From an uncultured Eggerthellaceae bacterium (GTDB lineage: Bacteria; Actinomycetota; Coriobacteriia; Coriobacteriales; Eggerthellaceae): a stretch of DNA of 25,541 nucleotides. Location of the stretch: positions 1-25,541 of the forward strand of contig CAKTYF010000017.1 of the NCBI GenBank assembly GCA_934631995.1, written 5' to 3'. A program made the translations under genes and the position numbers. The notes below the pieces were generated by a model, which saw only the letters and a program-made list of their open reading frames with translations, had not been told where the DNA came from and did not search any database. Every line of letters begins with the position of its first letter. Position 1 is the stretch's first letter. Positions 7,115 to 15,940 of this stretch are shown in pieces.

Positions 7115-9556
7115 TTACAAATCCAAGCTGTCCTGCTTCGAGGAATTTTGCGCCTTACGGGCAAAACGAATAAGGAATTCTTGGTTCGTTTCAGTTTGCT
7201 TGATGGATTTTACCAAAGTATCCATCGCGCGCTCCGTATTGTTCAAGTTTGCAAGAACACGGCGCACTGCCCAGATAAGCGGCGCCTCTTGCGGGTCAAG
7301 CAGCAGCTCTTCCTTACGCGTGCCCGATGTGATGGGGTCAATCGCAGGGAAGATACGCTTGTCGGCCAACGTGCGGTCAAGCCTGAGCTCCATGTTGCCC
7401 GTGCCCTTGAACTCTTCGAAGATCACTTCGTCCATCTTAGAGCCGGTATCAACCAATGCTGTACCCAAAATGGTCAAGCTGCCACCGTTTTCAATGTTAC
7501 GGGCGGCGCCCAAGAAACGTTTCGGCGGATACAAAGCGCTTGAGTCAACACCGCCGGACAAGATGCGGCCCGAAGCTGGCGTGCCCATGTTGTAAGCACG
7601 CGCCAAACGCGTGATGGAGTCCAGCAGGATCACCACATCGCGTCCTTGTTCTACCAGGCGTTTTGCACGCTCGATCACAAGCTCTGCCACGGCAATATGG
7701 TTTTCGCACGGCTTATCGAACGTGGAAGAAATCACTTCGCCCTTGATAGAACGCTCCATATCGGTCACTTCTTCGGGACGTTCGTCAACCAGAAGGCACA
7801 TCAAATGAACTTCAGGGTTGTTCACGGAAATTGCCGCAGCAATGTCTTTGAGAACCGTGGTCTTGCCCGCTTTCGGCGGAGACACAATCAGGCCACGCTG
7901 GCCCTTGCCAATGGGCGACACCAGGTCAATGACGCGCGCCGTGGTGGTGCTCTTACCGTGCTCCATGATCAAGCGCTCATCGGGGTAAATCGGCGTCAAA
8001 TCGGCAAAGCGAACACGTCCGCCCAGCTCATCGGCGGGAGTATCGTTCACGCTGATGACTTTCTGGATGGCAGCGTATTTCTCGTTGCCCTGCGCAGGAC
8101 GCGTCAAACCCACCACGTAATCGCCTTTGCGCAGGCCGTTGCGGCGAATGATGGAAAGGCTCACGTACGCATCACCTTCGCTGGGCAGATAGCCCTTGGT
8201 GCGCAAAAAGCCATAGCCATCGTTCATAATGTCCAGAATGCCCGTGACCTCGATAATACCCTCGGCCTTGCACAGCGCCTCAAACACCACATCAACCAGC
8301 TCGGCCTTGCGATAACCCGACGCGTCAATGCCGTACTCAGCAGCCTTTTCGCGCAGGTCGCCCACTTTCATTTCGGCAAGTTCATCGCGAGAAATGCTGG
8401 GCAAAACTTCACGGCTGCCATGCTGACGACGCTGGCGGCGATGATCGCGATCAAACGACCCCTTGTTGTTGGCCTTGTTCTGATTCTGGTTATTCTGACC
8501 TTGCTGATTTTGGCCGTTGCCCTTATCGGAGGAACCTTGGTTTTGGTTCTGATTTTGATTCTGCTTCGGGCGTTTTTTGTTGTTGTTGCCGTTGCGCTCG
8601 TTGTTGCGCTCGCGGCGAACGCGATTCGGGGTTGCCGGTTCAGGGGAACCTTCTGCAGCCGAGGCCCCTGTGGACGCTTCAATCAGAACCCCGGAAGCAG
8701 CGCTTTGAGGGGCATCCGTCACCAGCACTTCAACGGAAAGAACTTCTGCAGCAGAAGCACCATTACCCTTAGGGGATTGACCTGCGGGAAGAGAAGGATC
8801 CGTCAATGTTTCTGTGGCAATCACGTCTGCATCGGAGCTGAACTCAATAGGGGTTTGCGCAGACGTCTTGGAAGAAGACTCGGCATCCTTCGCGCGGGAC
8901 GCAGCCGGTTTTCGCGCGCCAGAAGCCGCAGAAGCCGCTTTCGTGCGTGCGCGGGTGCGCGGCGTACGGGCAGGCGTCTCGGACGCGCTTGCAGCCCTCT
9001 CAGGCGCTACAGTGGGCACAGATTCGCTCCCCGCAGCCGCAGCAGGAGCGCTTGCGACATTAGCGGCTGCCTCGGGCGCAGCGTCCGCTGCTGTGGGCGC
9101 GTCCGCTTCAGCGGAGGCAGGCTTGCGACGCGTGCGCGTGGCAGCTGTCTTACGAGCCGCGGGCTTCTTAGGAGCCGCCGGTGCGGCCTCCCCCGCCACA
9201 TCCGCAGGCGCAGCAGGTGCGGGCGCCTCAGCGGCGGCAGCCTTCGTTGCAGGCTCGGAATCCGCTGCGGCAGCCGTCTTAGCAGGGGTTTTCTTCGCGG
9301 TAGTCGTGCGCTTACGCGTTGCCGGCTTCTTGGCAGCAGGAGCATCACCTTCCGCACCAGCAGCAGCGACCTTCGTCGCAGCAGCATCACTTGAAGAGGC
9401 GCCGTCGCTTGCCTCGACAGCTGCAGCAGCGGGAGCCGCTTTCTTACGCGTTGTGGTGCGCTTAGGTTTTACCGGCGCGGACTCAGACGCGGATGCAGCG
9501 TTTGCTGCATCCGCAGGAATAGATTCGGGTACGGCAGTTTCGAGTTCGTCACTCAT
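7115..9556 (-). CDS. rho: Transcription termination factor Rho with long N-terminal extension
   Basis: Rho is a hexameric RNA-dependent ATPase that ends transcription and silences poorly translated RNA. The 813-residue protein is about twice the E. coli length. Residues 1-310 are Ala/Lys/Pro/Ser low complexity. Residues 319-366 are Asn/Gln rich, including alternating NQ, and 367-382 are Arg/His rich. The conserved core starts near 385: Rho_N helices (392-426), the RNA-binding cold-shock-like domain with DIMNDGYGFLR (442-452), Walker A SPPKAGKTT (559-567), VDERPEEVTDM, Walker B ILLDSITRLARAYN (Asp646), and the Q/R loops with SSALYPPKRFLGAARN. The ATG at 9556 abuts the talC stop with no gap, so translation is probably coupled. 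Long N-terminal inserts are known in actinobacterial Rho; the Asn/Gln block is less usual. Confidence 0.96.
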   Translation of the reverse strand: MSDELETAVPESIPADAANAASASESAPVKPKRTTTRKKAAPAAAAVEASDGASSSDAAATKVAAAGAEGDAPAAKKPATRKRTTTAKKTPAKTAAAADSEPATKAAAAEAPAPAAPADVAGEAAPAAPKKPAARKTAATRTRRKPASAEADAPTAADAAPEAAANVASAPAAAAGSESVPTVAPERAASASETPARTPRTRARTKAASAASGARKPAASRAKDAESSSKTSAQTPIEFSSDADVIATETLTDPSLPAGQSPKGNGASAAEVLSVEVLVTDAPQSAASGVLIEASTGASAAEGSPEPATPNRVRRERNNERNGNNNKKRPKQNQNQNQNQGSSDKGNGQNQQGQNNQNQNKANNKGSFDRDHRRQRRQHGSREVLPSISRDELAEMKVGDLREKAAEYGIDASGYRKAELVDVVFEALCKAEGIIEVTGILDIMNDGYGFLRTKGYLPSEGDAYVSLSIIRRNGLRKGDYVVGLTRPAQGNEKYAAIQKVISVNDTPADELGGRVRFADLTPIYPDERLIMEHGKSTTTARVIDLVSPIGKGQRGLIVSPPKAGKTTVLKDIAAAISVNNPEVHLMCLLVDERPEEVTDMERSIKGEVISSTFDKPCENHIAVAELVIERAKRLVEQGRDVVILLDSITRLARAYNMGTPASGRILSGGVDSSALYPPKRFLGAARNIENGGSLTILGTALVDTGSKMDEVIFEEFKGTGNMELRLDRTLADKRIFPAIDPITSGTRKEELLLDPQEAPLIWAVRRVLANLNNTERAMDTLVKSIKQTETNQEFLIRFARKAQNSSKQDSLDL

Positions 9557-10243
9557 TTATGCGTTCTGCACTTTCTCCCAATCCTTCATGAACGACTCCA
9601 GGCCGCGATCAGTCAAAGGATGCTTCACCATCTTCTGCAGAACACCGAACGGAACGGTCGCAATATCGGCACCCATCAGGGCACATTGCGTCACGTGATT
9701 GGCGCTGCGCACCGAGGCGGCAATGATTTCAATCTGCTCGCCATTAACCGTGTTGCCGGTGAAATCGTAGTTGTTGATGGCAGTCACAATGTTCTCAACT
9801 TCAGCCAAACCATCTTGAGAAATGTCGTCGAAACGGCCGATGAACGGGCTGATGTAGCGAGCGCCAGCGCGAGCAGCCAGCAATGCCTGAGGAACGCTGA
9901 AGCACAGGGTCATGTTCACGCGAACGCCCTGATCGGCCAAGGCGCGCGTAGCAGCCAGGCCTTCGACCATGGTCGGGATCTTCACCACAATGTTGGGAGC
10001 AATCTCTGCCAGCTGCAGGCCGTCGCGCACAAGTTCGTCGCGCGTCATGGCAACGCTCTCGGCAGAAACGGGGCAATCCGGGCCAACAATCTCGCAGATG
10101 CGCTTCATGTGGTTGTTGAAGTCGCTCAGCTTACCGCCAATTTTCGCATACAGCGACGGATTCGTGGTCACGCCTGCCAGCGCACCCCAACTTGCTGCCT
10201 CTTCGATTTCGGCTAAATCGGCAGTGTCCAGAAAAAACTTCAC
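9557..10243 (-). CDS. Transaldolase, TalC/MipB small-subunit family
   Basis: The enzyme moves a dihydroxyacetone unit between sugar phosphates in the non-oxidative pentose phosphate pathway. The protein has 228 residues, near the family norm. GVTTNPSLYAK (24-34) and the Schiff-base lysine in VVKIPTM (Lys88) are present, along with NMTLCFS and ARYISPFIGRFDD. VSAE at 59-62 carries glutamate where fructose-6-phosphate aldolases usually have glutamine, so I favour transaldolase. The start is GTG at 10243, five bases after AAGGAGG. It is first in a minus-strand unit with rho (zero gap) and possibly the MetRS-like gene. Confidence 0.9.
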   Translation of the reverse strand: MKFFLDTADLAEIEEAASWGALAGVTTNPSLYAKIGGKLSDFNNHMKRICEIVGPDCPVSAESVAMTRDELVRDGLQLAEIAPNIVVKIPTMVEGLAATRALADQGVRVNMTLCFSVPQALLAARAGARYISPFIGRFDDISQDGLAEVENIVTAINNYDFTGNTVNGEQIEIIAASVRSANHVTQCALMGADIATVPFGVLQKMVKHPLTDRGLESFMKDWEKVQNA

Positions 10244-10420
10244 GGTTCCTCCTTGAAAAGCTTGCTACAGATTTTGTTCGCCAGGACACACTTCGGCTTT
10301 TTTCTTGCAGGGAATTTCGATGGAAGAAGAGCCCGAAGTGGGCGAACTATGGATATTTGCTTATAGTAACGCAAAACAAGCTGAATGCAGGAGAAATTTT
10401 CTCAAAGAGGGGTTTTATCA

Positions 10421-10458
10421 CCAAAAAGCCGCCCCGCGTAAAAAACGCGAGACGGCTT
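10421..10458 (-). terminator. Strong intrinsic terminator after acsB
   Basis: A 13-bp stem (10426-10438 with 10446-10458, two G-T pairs) around a 7-base loop is followed by TTTTTGG on the minus strand. It ends the cooS-cooC-acsB transcript about 95 bases after the acsB stop and insulates talC-rho. The rest of the spacer down to 10243 holds no gene and no promoter I can place with confidence. Confidence 0.88.
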
Positions 10459-10498
10459 CAATAAATCGGATTTGTGGTGCAAAAGAAACTCAAGGATT

Positions 10499-10538
10499 GC
10501 GTGCCATGCCCTTGATGCGTTCGTCTTGCATGGCACGC
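10499..10538. other. Perfect 11-bp inverted repeat in the acsB 3' untranslated region
   Basis: GCGTGCCATGC (10499-10509) pairs exactly with GCATGGCACGC (10528-10538) around an 18-base loop, just after acsB and before the terminator. No T-run follows; it may protect the mRNA 3' end. Confidence 0.5.
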
Positions 10539-10553
10539 GGAATCCGCAAAAGC

Positions 10554-12692
10554 CTACAGAAGCGGCTCCATACCCAAAACGGGATGATTCTTTGCGGTCA
10601 GAACTTCGTACAGCTCGGCGGGGTCGCCCGGATCCTGCATGTCGTTCTCGTCGGGAATCATATCGATGTAGTTGTCAATGCCGTAGAGCTCTTTTGCCGT
10701 GGCGTTGATCTTGTCGGCCAACTGTTCCTTCAAGGAAGCAGGCATCCACACAACGCGAGCAATGCCGCCTTCGGCCTTCAGGAACTTCTTGGAAGCAATG
10801 AAGTGCTTGCCGTGGCCCATGTAGCCCGGAGTCTGCACGCCGCCGCCGGTCATGGAAGCCATTTCGGAGAACGTCATGCCCAAAGGAGTCATGCCCACAT
10901 GATCACGCGTGGTAATAACGAAACCGCTGGTCATAGGCTCAATACCGCAAATGCACTCGAAACAACCGCAGGAAGTCATGGGGTCTTCCAGGATAGAGTA
11001 CAGCGAAACCTGCTCAAGTGCGCCGTTGGAGTACTTGCGAACAGCGTCGTTAACGTCTTCGTAGGCGCCAATACGCTCGTCAATGCACTTCTCGTGAGGA
11101 ACGATCTGGCACGGACCGTTGGGATCCAGCTCGTTGGATGCCTTCGCGTCAAGCCAGGACACCGCGCCGCACAGACCCAAGCGCTCGGGCGTGACGATGC
11201 ATACGTGGCTGGGGCTGAAGGACTGGCACAGAATGCAGGTGTAGAAGTTCTCCACCGTTTCGTCGGTCAGGCTGCCCAGACGCTCGTCACGTGCATCGAA
11301 CACGGTATTCGCGTAAGCGCGCAGCTCTTTGCACTTCTCGGGCTCGGTGTAAATGCGCACCTGCGCTTTTTCGATAATGGCATCGTGGTCGCCCTTGATC
11401 TTGGCGTACAGAATCTCGCCCAAGTGCTTCAAACGGAAGCCGGCATCGTAGTCGTCCTTGCTCACACGGATGCGGATCATGTCGCGCTGACCGGTGTGCA
11501 TAACGCCGCTTGCACAGTTCAAGTACGCGTGGATCTTGCGCTCGAATACGGAAGCGAAGTCGGGGGAAACGTTCTTGCCGCCCACTTCCACGATAAACGC
11601 GGCGTTCATCTTGGTTCCCACGGGAACGTCGTTGAAATCGGGGCCTTCAACGATAATGGAGTGGTCTTCGATTTCCTTGACGTCCTTGATCTCAACAAGC
11701 TCGAAGCAGTCCAGACGGGAGCCGTCGATTTCAACTTGCATGTCGGGACGGCGAATGATTTCGCCTTCGAATGCGGTGGAGTACGCAACGGGGATATCGA
11801 TCTTCGTAATCTTGATATGGATATCGCGTGCTTCCAAAGACGTCTCGATGAATGCCTTCGTGTTAGGCTGCAGCAAGATAGTCTTCGGAATGGGGCGAAT
11901 GTAGTTCATGTCGTTCGTGATAACCGGGAAGCCCATGGCCACAGCGCCCGCACCAAATGCCAACGTGCGGTCGTTTACCGGGGCAAACGCGTTCACGAAA
12001 GCGTGCAGACGCACATACGTGTACTCCATGAAGCCGTCCCAGTCGCCGCCTTCGATGGCGCCAAAGATCATAGCAGCGCGCACGCAGAAGGACACAACGT
12101 GGCTTACCGCCCAAATATCGGGGCCAACGCCTACGACGCGAACATGGAAGCCCAGCTCAATGCCCATGCGCTCGGCCTGGTCAATGATGTCGCCCACCAA
12201 GAACACGAAGATACCGCGCTCCTGATAACCGCGAATCAAGTCGCATGCTTCCTTGTCAGAGGGAGCAGGATCGATGATAACAACGAAGCCCGGAATGTCG
12301 TTGGTAACCAACGGCACGCCCAGCTCACGTACTTCAGCGTCGGAGAAGTGACCGTGATACTTCGTGCCCTCGTACGGCGTGGGGTTGTTCACGTACTTCA
12401 CAGCTTCAATGATTTCGCCGGCCATAGCAGTACCGATGCCGGACTTGAAGATGGACTCGGTGCGCTGATTGCGCGTACTCATGGCGTTGATGGTTGCCAG
12501 AGCGGTCTTGAGGTCCTTCAGCTTGAGAACCTTCTGCCCCGAGTAAGCCAGCTGGCACGACATGTTGTATGCGGTGTCAGGCATCTGCATAGGGGCGTCT
12601 TCACCATACTCAGCGATAGCTGCATCTACTGCCTTGGTGGCAACAGAGAAGATATCGTTGGAGCCATGGAAAATCCTGTCAAAAAATTTCAT
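10554..12692 (-). CDS. acsB: Acetyl-CoA synthase, CODH/ACS complex (AcsB/CdhC family)
   Basis: ACS condenses CO from CODH, a methyl group from the corrinoid iron-sulfur protein, and CoA into acetyl-CoA at the nickel-iron-sulfur A-cluster. The 712-residue protein has all six A-cluster cysteines: Cys486, 489, 498, 508, 575 and 577. Each is exactly 20 residues below the Moorella thermoacetica numbering (506, 509, 518, 528, 595, 597), so the catalytic domain spacing is preserved and only the N-terminus is shorter. CILCQSFSPSHVC and SCGCFEC are the visible motifs. ATG at 12692 follows AAAGGA. It is the last gene of cooS-cooC-acsB, 30 bases after cooC, and ends at the 10421 terminator. No acsC, acsD or acsE follows. 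Confidence 0.97.
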   Translation of the reverse strand: MKFFDRIFHGSNDIFSVATKAVDAAIAEYGEDAPMQMPDTAYNMSCQLAYSGQKVLKLKDLKTALATINAMSTRNQRTESIFKSGIGTAMAGEIIEAVKYVNNPTPYEGTKYHGHFSDAEVRELGVPLVTNDIPGFVVIIDPAPSDKEACDLIRGYQERGIFVFLVGDIIDQAERMGIELGFHVRVVGVGPDIWAVSHVVSFCVRAAMIFGAIEGGDWDGFMEYTYVRLHAFVNAFAPVNDRTLAFGAGAVAMGFPVITNDMNYIRPIPKTILLQPNTKAFIETSLEARDIHIKITKIDIPVAYSTAFEGEIIRRPDMQVEIDGSRLDCFELVEIKDVKEIEDHSIIVEGPDFNDVPVGTKMNAAFIVEVGGKNVSPDFASVFERKIHAYLNCASGVMHTGQRDMIRIRVSKDDYDAGFRLKHLGEILYAKIKGDHDAIIEKAQVRIYTEPEKCKELRAYANTVFDARDERLGSLTDETVENFYTCILCQSFSPSHVCIVTPERLGLCGAVSWLDAKASNELDPNGPCQIVPHEKCIDERIGAYEDVNDAVRKYSNGALEQVSLYSILEDPMTSCGCFECICGIEPMTSGFVITTRDHVGMTPLGMTFSEMASMTGGGVQTPGYMGHGKHFIASKKFLKAEGGIARVVWMPASLKEQLADKINATAKELYGIDNYIDMIPDENDMQDPGDPAELYEVLTAKNHPVLGMEPLL

Positions 12693-12722
12693 ATGATTTC
12701 CTTTGCTATCAATCTATGCAAT

Positions 12723-13487
12723 CTATGCGTTTTCCATACGTTGCTTAATGCGCCTGACCTCTTCTACGAGTTCAGGGCTGTAATCGAAGGGTGACTCACC
12801 GTTGCGATCAGCATCAATGACATCACTCGAATACGGAAGGAATCCCAGCAAAGCATCTTCGGGAATATGCGCGCGCAGATACTCTCTATCTTCGTCGCTA
12901 CGGACTTTGTTGGCAACAACGTTGACCTTCGTAACGCCGATATCTGCCGCAAGCTGCTTGACTTTCTCGTACGTCTGAATGCTGCGGGCACCCGGCTCAA
13001 CAACAACAATGAACTGGTCCATGTTGGCAGCCGTGCCACGAGCCAAATGCTCAAGACCGGCTTCCATGTCCATGATTACCACGTCGTCTTTGCGATACGT
13101 CAAGCTTGAAAGAATGGACTTGATCATGACATGCTCGGGGCACACACACCCCGCACCGCCCGTTTCAACGGTTCCCATGACCAGCAGCTTCACGCCATTG
13201 CGCTCGTGAGCATACGTGTCGGGAATATCGCTGACCTGGGGGTTTAGCTTGAAGAACTTGTTAGCGTCGTTTGCACCCGTGCGCTCTTCCACCAGCTTGC
13301 GCATTTTGGAGATAGGCGTAATGTTGTTTACTTCCTCCATGGAAAAGCCCAGCGCCAAACCAAGGTTGGCATCGGGGTCAACGTCAACAGCAAGAACGGG
13401 GCGTCCCTCCTGTGCATACATGCGCGCAAGGGTTGACGATAACGTGGTCTTGCCCACGCCGCCTTTACCTGTGATCGCTACCTTCAT
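12723..13487 (-). CDS. cooC: CODH/ACS nickel-insertion ATPase CooC (AcsF-like)
   Basis: CooC-type P-loop ATPases of the MinD family bind nickel and mature the CODH C-cluster or ACS A-cluster. The 254-residue protein starts MKVAITGKGGVGKTT with a deviant Walker A at 7-15. It has VDVDPDANLG for switch I and the dimer-interface metal site CVCPEH (Cys114, Cys116), the CooC hallmark. I chose ATG at 13487, which has GAAGGA upstream; a TTG at 13502 adds five unsupported residues. It sits between its two probable client enzymes, which argues for a dedicated maturation role; whether it serves CooS, AcsB or both cannot be read from sequence. Confidence 0.94.
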   Translation of the reverse strand: MKVAITGKGGVGKTTLSSTLARMYAQEGRPVLAVDVDPDANLGLALGFSMEEVNNITPISKMRKLVEERTGANDANKFFKLNPQVSDIPDTYAHERNGVKLLVMGTVETGGAGCVCPEHVMIKSILSSLTYRKDDVVIMDMEAGLEHLARGTAANMDQFIVVVEPGARSIQTYEKVKQLAADIGVTKVNVVANKVRSDEDREYLRAHIPEDALLGFLPYSSDVIDADRNGESPFDYSPELVEEVRRIKQRMENA

Positions 13488-13602
13488 AATCGCTTCCTTC
13501 AATGCTTCCTTCGTGCTTTACTTACTTTTAGTCGCGTGCTTTGCATCTTGCACGTATGCTCGCACGCGCCTTCACGCTTCGTGCCCTTCGATACGTTGGC
13601 TC

Positions 13603-15495
13603 TTAGATGTTCAGGTGAGCACGCTTCTCTTCGATGCGCTGAATCATCAAATCGCCCAGCTTTTCGATGTCCTTCTCAACGGTGAACTTAGCGCCAACCC
13701 ATTTGTCAATGTCGCCCTGCAGCAGGCCAACAATGCCCTTGGAACCGTCGGTGTAAGGATCAATGCCCAGATAGGTGTCGATGCCCGTTGCAACAACGTA
13801 GTTGCCAATGGAAACGGCCTTCTCGGACATCCATTCAGGAGCGCAGCCAACCAGAGGAATGTCGGAAATCTCAATCTTCCAATCGTTTGCAATGTCGGAT
13901 GCAAGAACCATCATACGGGAAATGTCAACGCAGGAACCCATGTGCAAAACCGGCGGAATGTTGGCCAAGCGGCATACGCGCTTCAGGCCTTCGCCGCAGT
14001 ACTTGCCGGCTTCCTTGTCCATAAGGCCGGCCTTAGCAGCAGCCTGAGCAGAGCAGCCAGAAACAATAACCAAAATGTCGTTTGCAAGCAGCTTCTTCAT
14101 GAGCTCGATGTGAGCGTAGTCGGGGCGCACCTTGGGGTTGTTGCAGCCAACCATGGCAACCGCGCCGCGGATAACACCGGAGCGGATGCAGTCAATCAGC
14201 GGAATCATGGTCTGGAACTCATCGATGTGGGAGTTCGCAACGGTATCCAGCGTATCGTAGATTGCCTCAACGGAGTAGCCAACCGTAGCCTTGGAGACCA
14301 AGTCGGGGATATGGACCAGTTCCGGCTTGCGGTTCTTGAAGTTGTCAACAGCCAGGCGCACGATCTTCTTTGCAGATTCAGCTGCCGTGGTGTCCTTGAA
14401 CTCAATGAAGTCGGATTCAGGCATGCGAGCAGCGTTGCTGGTGGTGATGAACTTCGTGTGGAAGCACTTGGACAGGGGACCCAGAGCAGGGAAAATGCAC
14501 TGAACGTCAACAACGATAGCTTCGCAAGCGCCCGTGAGAACCACGTTTTCCTGCTGCAGGAAGTTACCTGCCATAGGAATGCCGTGACGCATGGCAACTT
14601 CGTTGGAGGTGCAGCATACGCCGCAAACGTTGATGCCCTTTGCGCCAACTTCCTTGGCATGAGCGATCATTTCGGGGTCATTTGCGTAGTACACAACCAT
14701 TTCGGACAGCGAAGGATCATGGCCGTGAACAACAATGTTGACCATGTCCTTGTCCATAACACCCAGGTTAGCGGTGGTGTCAAGAGGCTTCGGAGTACCG
14801 AACAGGATGTCGGAGAACTCGGTGCCGATCATGGAACCGCCCCAGCCGTCGGCCAGACCAGCACGCAGGGACTGATGCACCAGCGCTTCAGGCATGGACG
14901 AGCAACCCATATGCGTCATATGCAGGGACTGAGAAACTTCACGGTCGATAGCGCGGGGAGACAGTTTGTTCTCGCGCCAGATCTTCTGACGAGCCTCGGG
15001 GGCGCGCTTCAGGAAGCGAAGGCGGCCAAAGGGCTTGCCGAATTCCTCAAGACCGGTCAGAGCGACTTCGTGAGCGATGTCGTAGATGTCGCGACCTTCA
15101 ACCTCGATGTCCCACTCTTCAGCGATACGCTTCAGCTTCTCTTCGTCCTTGACGGTATAGTCGCCGCCAGCGGAGCTGCGGTACAGCGTCATGGCAATGG
15201 AACGACCGTGATCAGAGTGCGTTGCAGAACCGCCCGCGGTAAAGCGCAGGTAGTTACGGCCAACTACGCCATCGGCATCGCAACCGCAAATGCCTCGCGG
15301 CGATTTAGCGGTAATGCGGCAGGGGCCCATAGAGCAGATGCGGCAGCACAAGCCTTGCTCGCCAATCTTGCAGTGGGTACCCTGAGCAGCAGTACGAGCC
15401 TGGTAGGTGTCCGCGCCAACAAGCTCCGCAGACTCAAGAAGACGGGCTGTCGCAGCTTCCATCTCCTCGTTCGGAATAAGAATGTCCCAAGACAA
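13603..15495 (-). CDS. cooS: Anaerobic (Ni,Fe) carbon monoxide dehydrogenase catalytic subunit
   Basis: The enzyme interconverts CO2 and CO; with ACS beside it, it likely makes CO for acetyl-CoA synthesis. The protein has 630 residues, the usual size. N-terminal cysteines 42, 50, 51, 54, 59 and 70 form the D- and B-cluster pattern. The C-cluster ligands are all present in order: the histidine in VVHGHDPSLSE, then the cysteines in NVCGVCC, DVQCIFPA, VGCNNPK, VSGCSAQA and GSCVDISR. The start is TTG at 15495, a few bases after GAGGTGG. A good promoter lies at 15578-15606. It leads cooS-cooC-acsB with a 115-base gap to cooC. By family convention the ACS-associated form is also called acsA. Confidence 0.96.
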   Translation of the reverse strand: MSWDILIPNEEMEAATARLLESAELVGADTYQARTAAQGTHCKIGEQGLCCRICSMGPCRITAKSPRGICGCDADGVVGRNYLRFTAGGSATHSDHGRSIAMTLYRSSAGGDYTVKDEEKLKRIAEEWDIEVEGRDIYDIAHEVALTGLEEFGKPFGRLRFLKRAPEARQKIWRENKLSPRAIDREVSQSLHMTHMGCSSMPEALVHQSLRAGLADGWGGSMIGTEFSDILFGTPKPLDTTANLGVMDKDMVNIVVHGHDPSLSEMVVYYANDPEMIAHAKEVGAKGINVCGVCCTSNEVAMRHGIPMAGNFLQQENVVLTGACEAIVVDVQCIFPALGPLSKCFHTKFITTSNAARMPESDFIEFKDTTAAESAKKIVRLAVDNFKNRKPELVHIPDLVSKATVGYSVEAIYDTLDTVANSHIDEFQTMIPLIDCIRSGVIRGAVAMVGCNNPKVRPDYAHIELMKKLLANDILVIVSGCSAQAAAKAGLMDKEAGKYCGEGLKRVCRLANIPPVLHMGSCVDISRMMVLASDIANDWKIEISDIPLVGCAPEWMSEKAVSIGNYVVATGIDTYLGIDPYTDGSKGIVGLLQGDIDKWVGAKFTVEKDIEKLGDLMIQRIEEKRAHLNI

Positions 15496-15549
15496 AGGAC
15501 CACCTCAACTCTCTTTTTCTCACAGCAAACCCGATTAAGAATTTTGCCT

Positions 15550-15568
15550 ACTTTCCCCCACGGAAAGT
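15550..15568. promoter_or_regulatory. Small hairpin in the cooS leader
   Basis: ACTTTCC and GGAAAGT form a 7-bp stem with a 5-base loop, just downstream of the predicted transcription start. It may stabilise the leader or bind a regulator; no known riboswitch was recognised. Confidence 0.35.
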
Positions 15569-15577
15569 ATTTAGGTC

Positions 15578-15606
15578 AGATTATCGGGGGGTTTGAAATT
15601 GGTCAA
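15578..15606 (-). promoter_or_regulatory. Promoter of the cooS-cooC-acsB operon
   Basis: On the minus strand TTGACC (15601-15606) and TAATCT (15578-15583) are separated by exactly 17 bases, a near-consensus vegetative promoter. Transcription would start near 15571, giving a leader of about 76 bases. The remaining upstream DNA to 15740 is AT-rich with no gene. Confidence 0.75.
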
Positions 15607-15741
15607 GTTTCTTATTTTTACCTGCAATTATGGCTCAAGGTCAAAATCGTGTTATTAAATGTGATTTCGTACTACTCACGGTTTCCATCAGGAGTTTTCT
15701 CCAATCTTGACAGAAATTGCACAATCTTGCGAATTGAGGGC

Positions 15742-15778
15742 AAAAAAAGGCGGCGAAAAAATCGTTACTTTCCGCCGC
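15742..15778 (-). terminator. Intrinsic terminator downstream of hisI
   Basis: GCGGCGGAAA pairs with TTTTCGCCGC (15750-15759 with 15769-15778) and is followed on the minus strand by a run of seven T. It is about 160 bases past the hisI stop and separates that transcript from the cooS promoter. The stretch 15779-15940 holds no gene I can support. Confidence 0.8.
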
Positions 15779-15940
15779 TGTGCGTATAGTGTGTTTTCAT
15801 TATTACAATTTTGTTAAAAGTAAGATTATTTTATGGACGCGCAGAGGCGTTAATGGCAAGGAGACGCGCTGGCTCAGAGGCAGTGCGGAAGGAGCTGCAA
15901 ACGAGCGCCGCTCGCTCAAAGGGGCATCCCAGGATACCGC

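Noticed and set aside
8480..8620. Short-period repeat that might be taken for a CRISPR or satellite array
   Set aside because: It is in-frame Asn/Gln coding within rho, with no repeat-spacer structure; no CRISPR array was found in the window.
7646..9698. Long plus-strand frames opposite rho, one of them Ala-rich
   Set aside because: They mirror the low-complexity Ala/Lys coding of Rho and have no independent support.
13216..15789. A plus-strand open frame of 857 residues opposite cooS, plus a similar 829-residue frame at 10305-12794 opposite acsB
   Set aside because: Both are antisense to genes whose metal-ligand residues are intact, and neither shows coherent domains.
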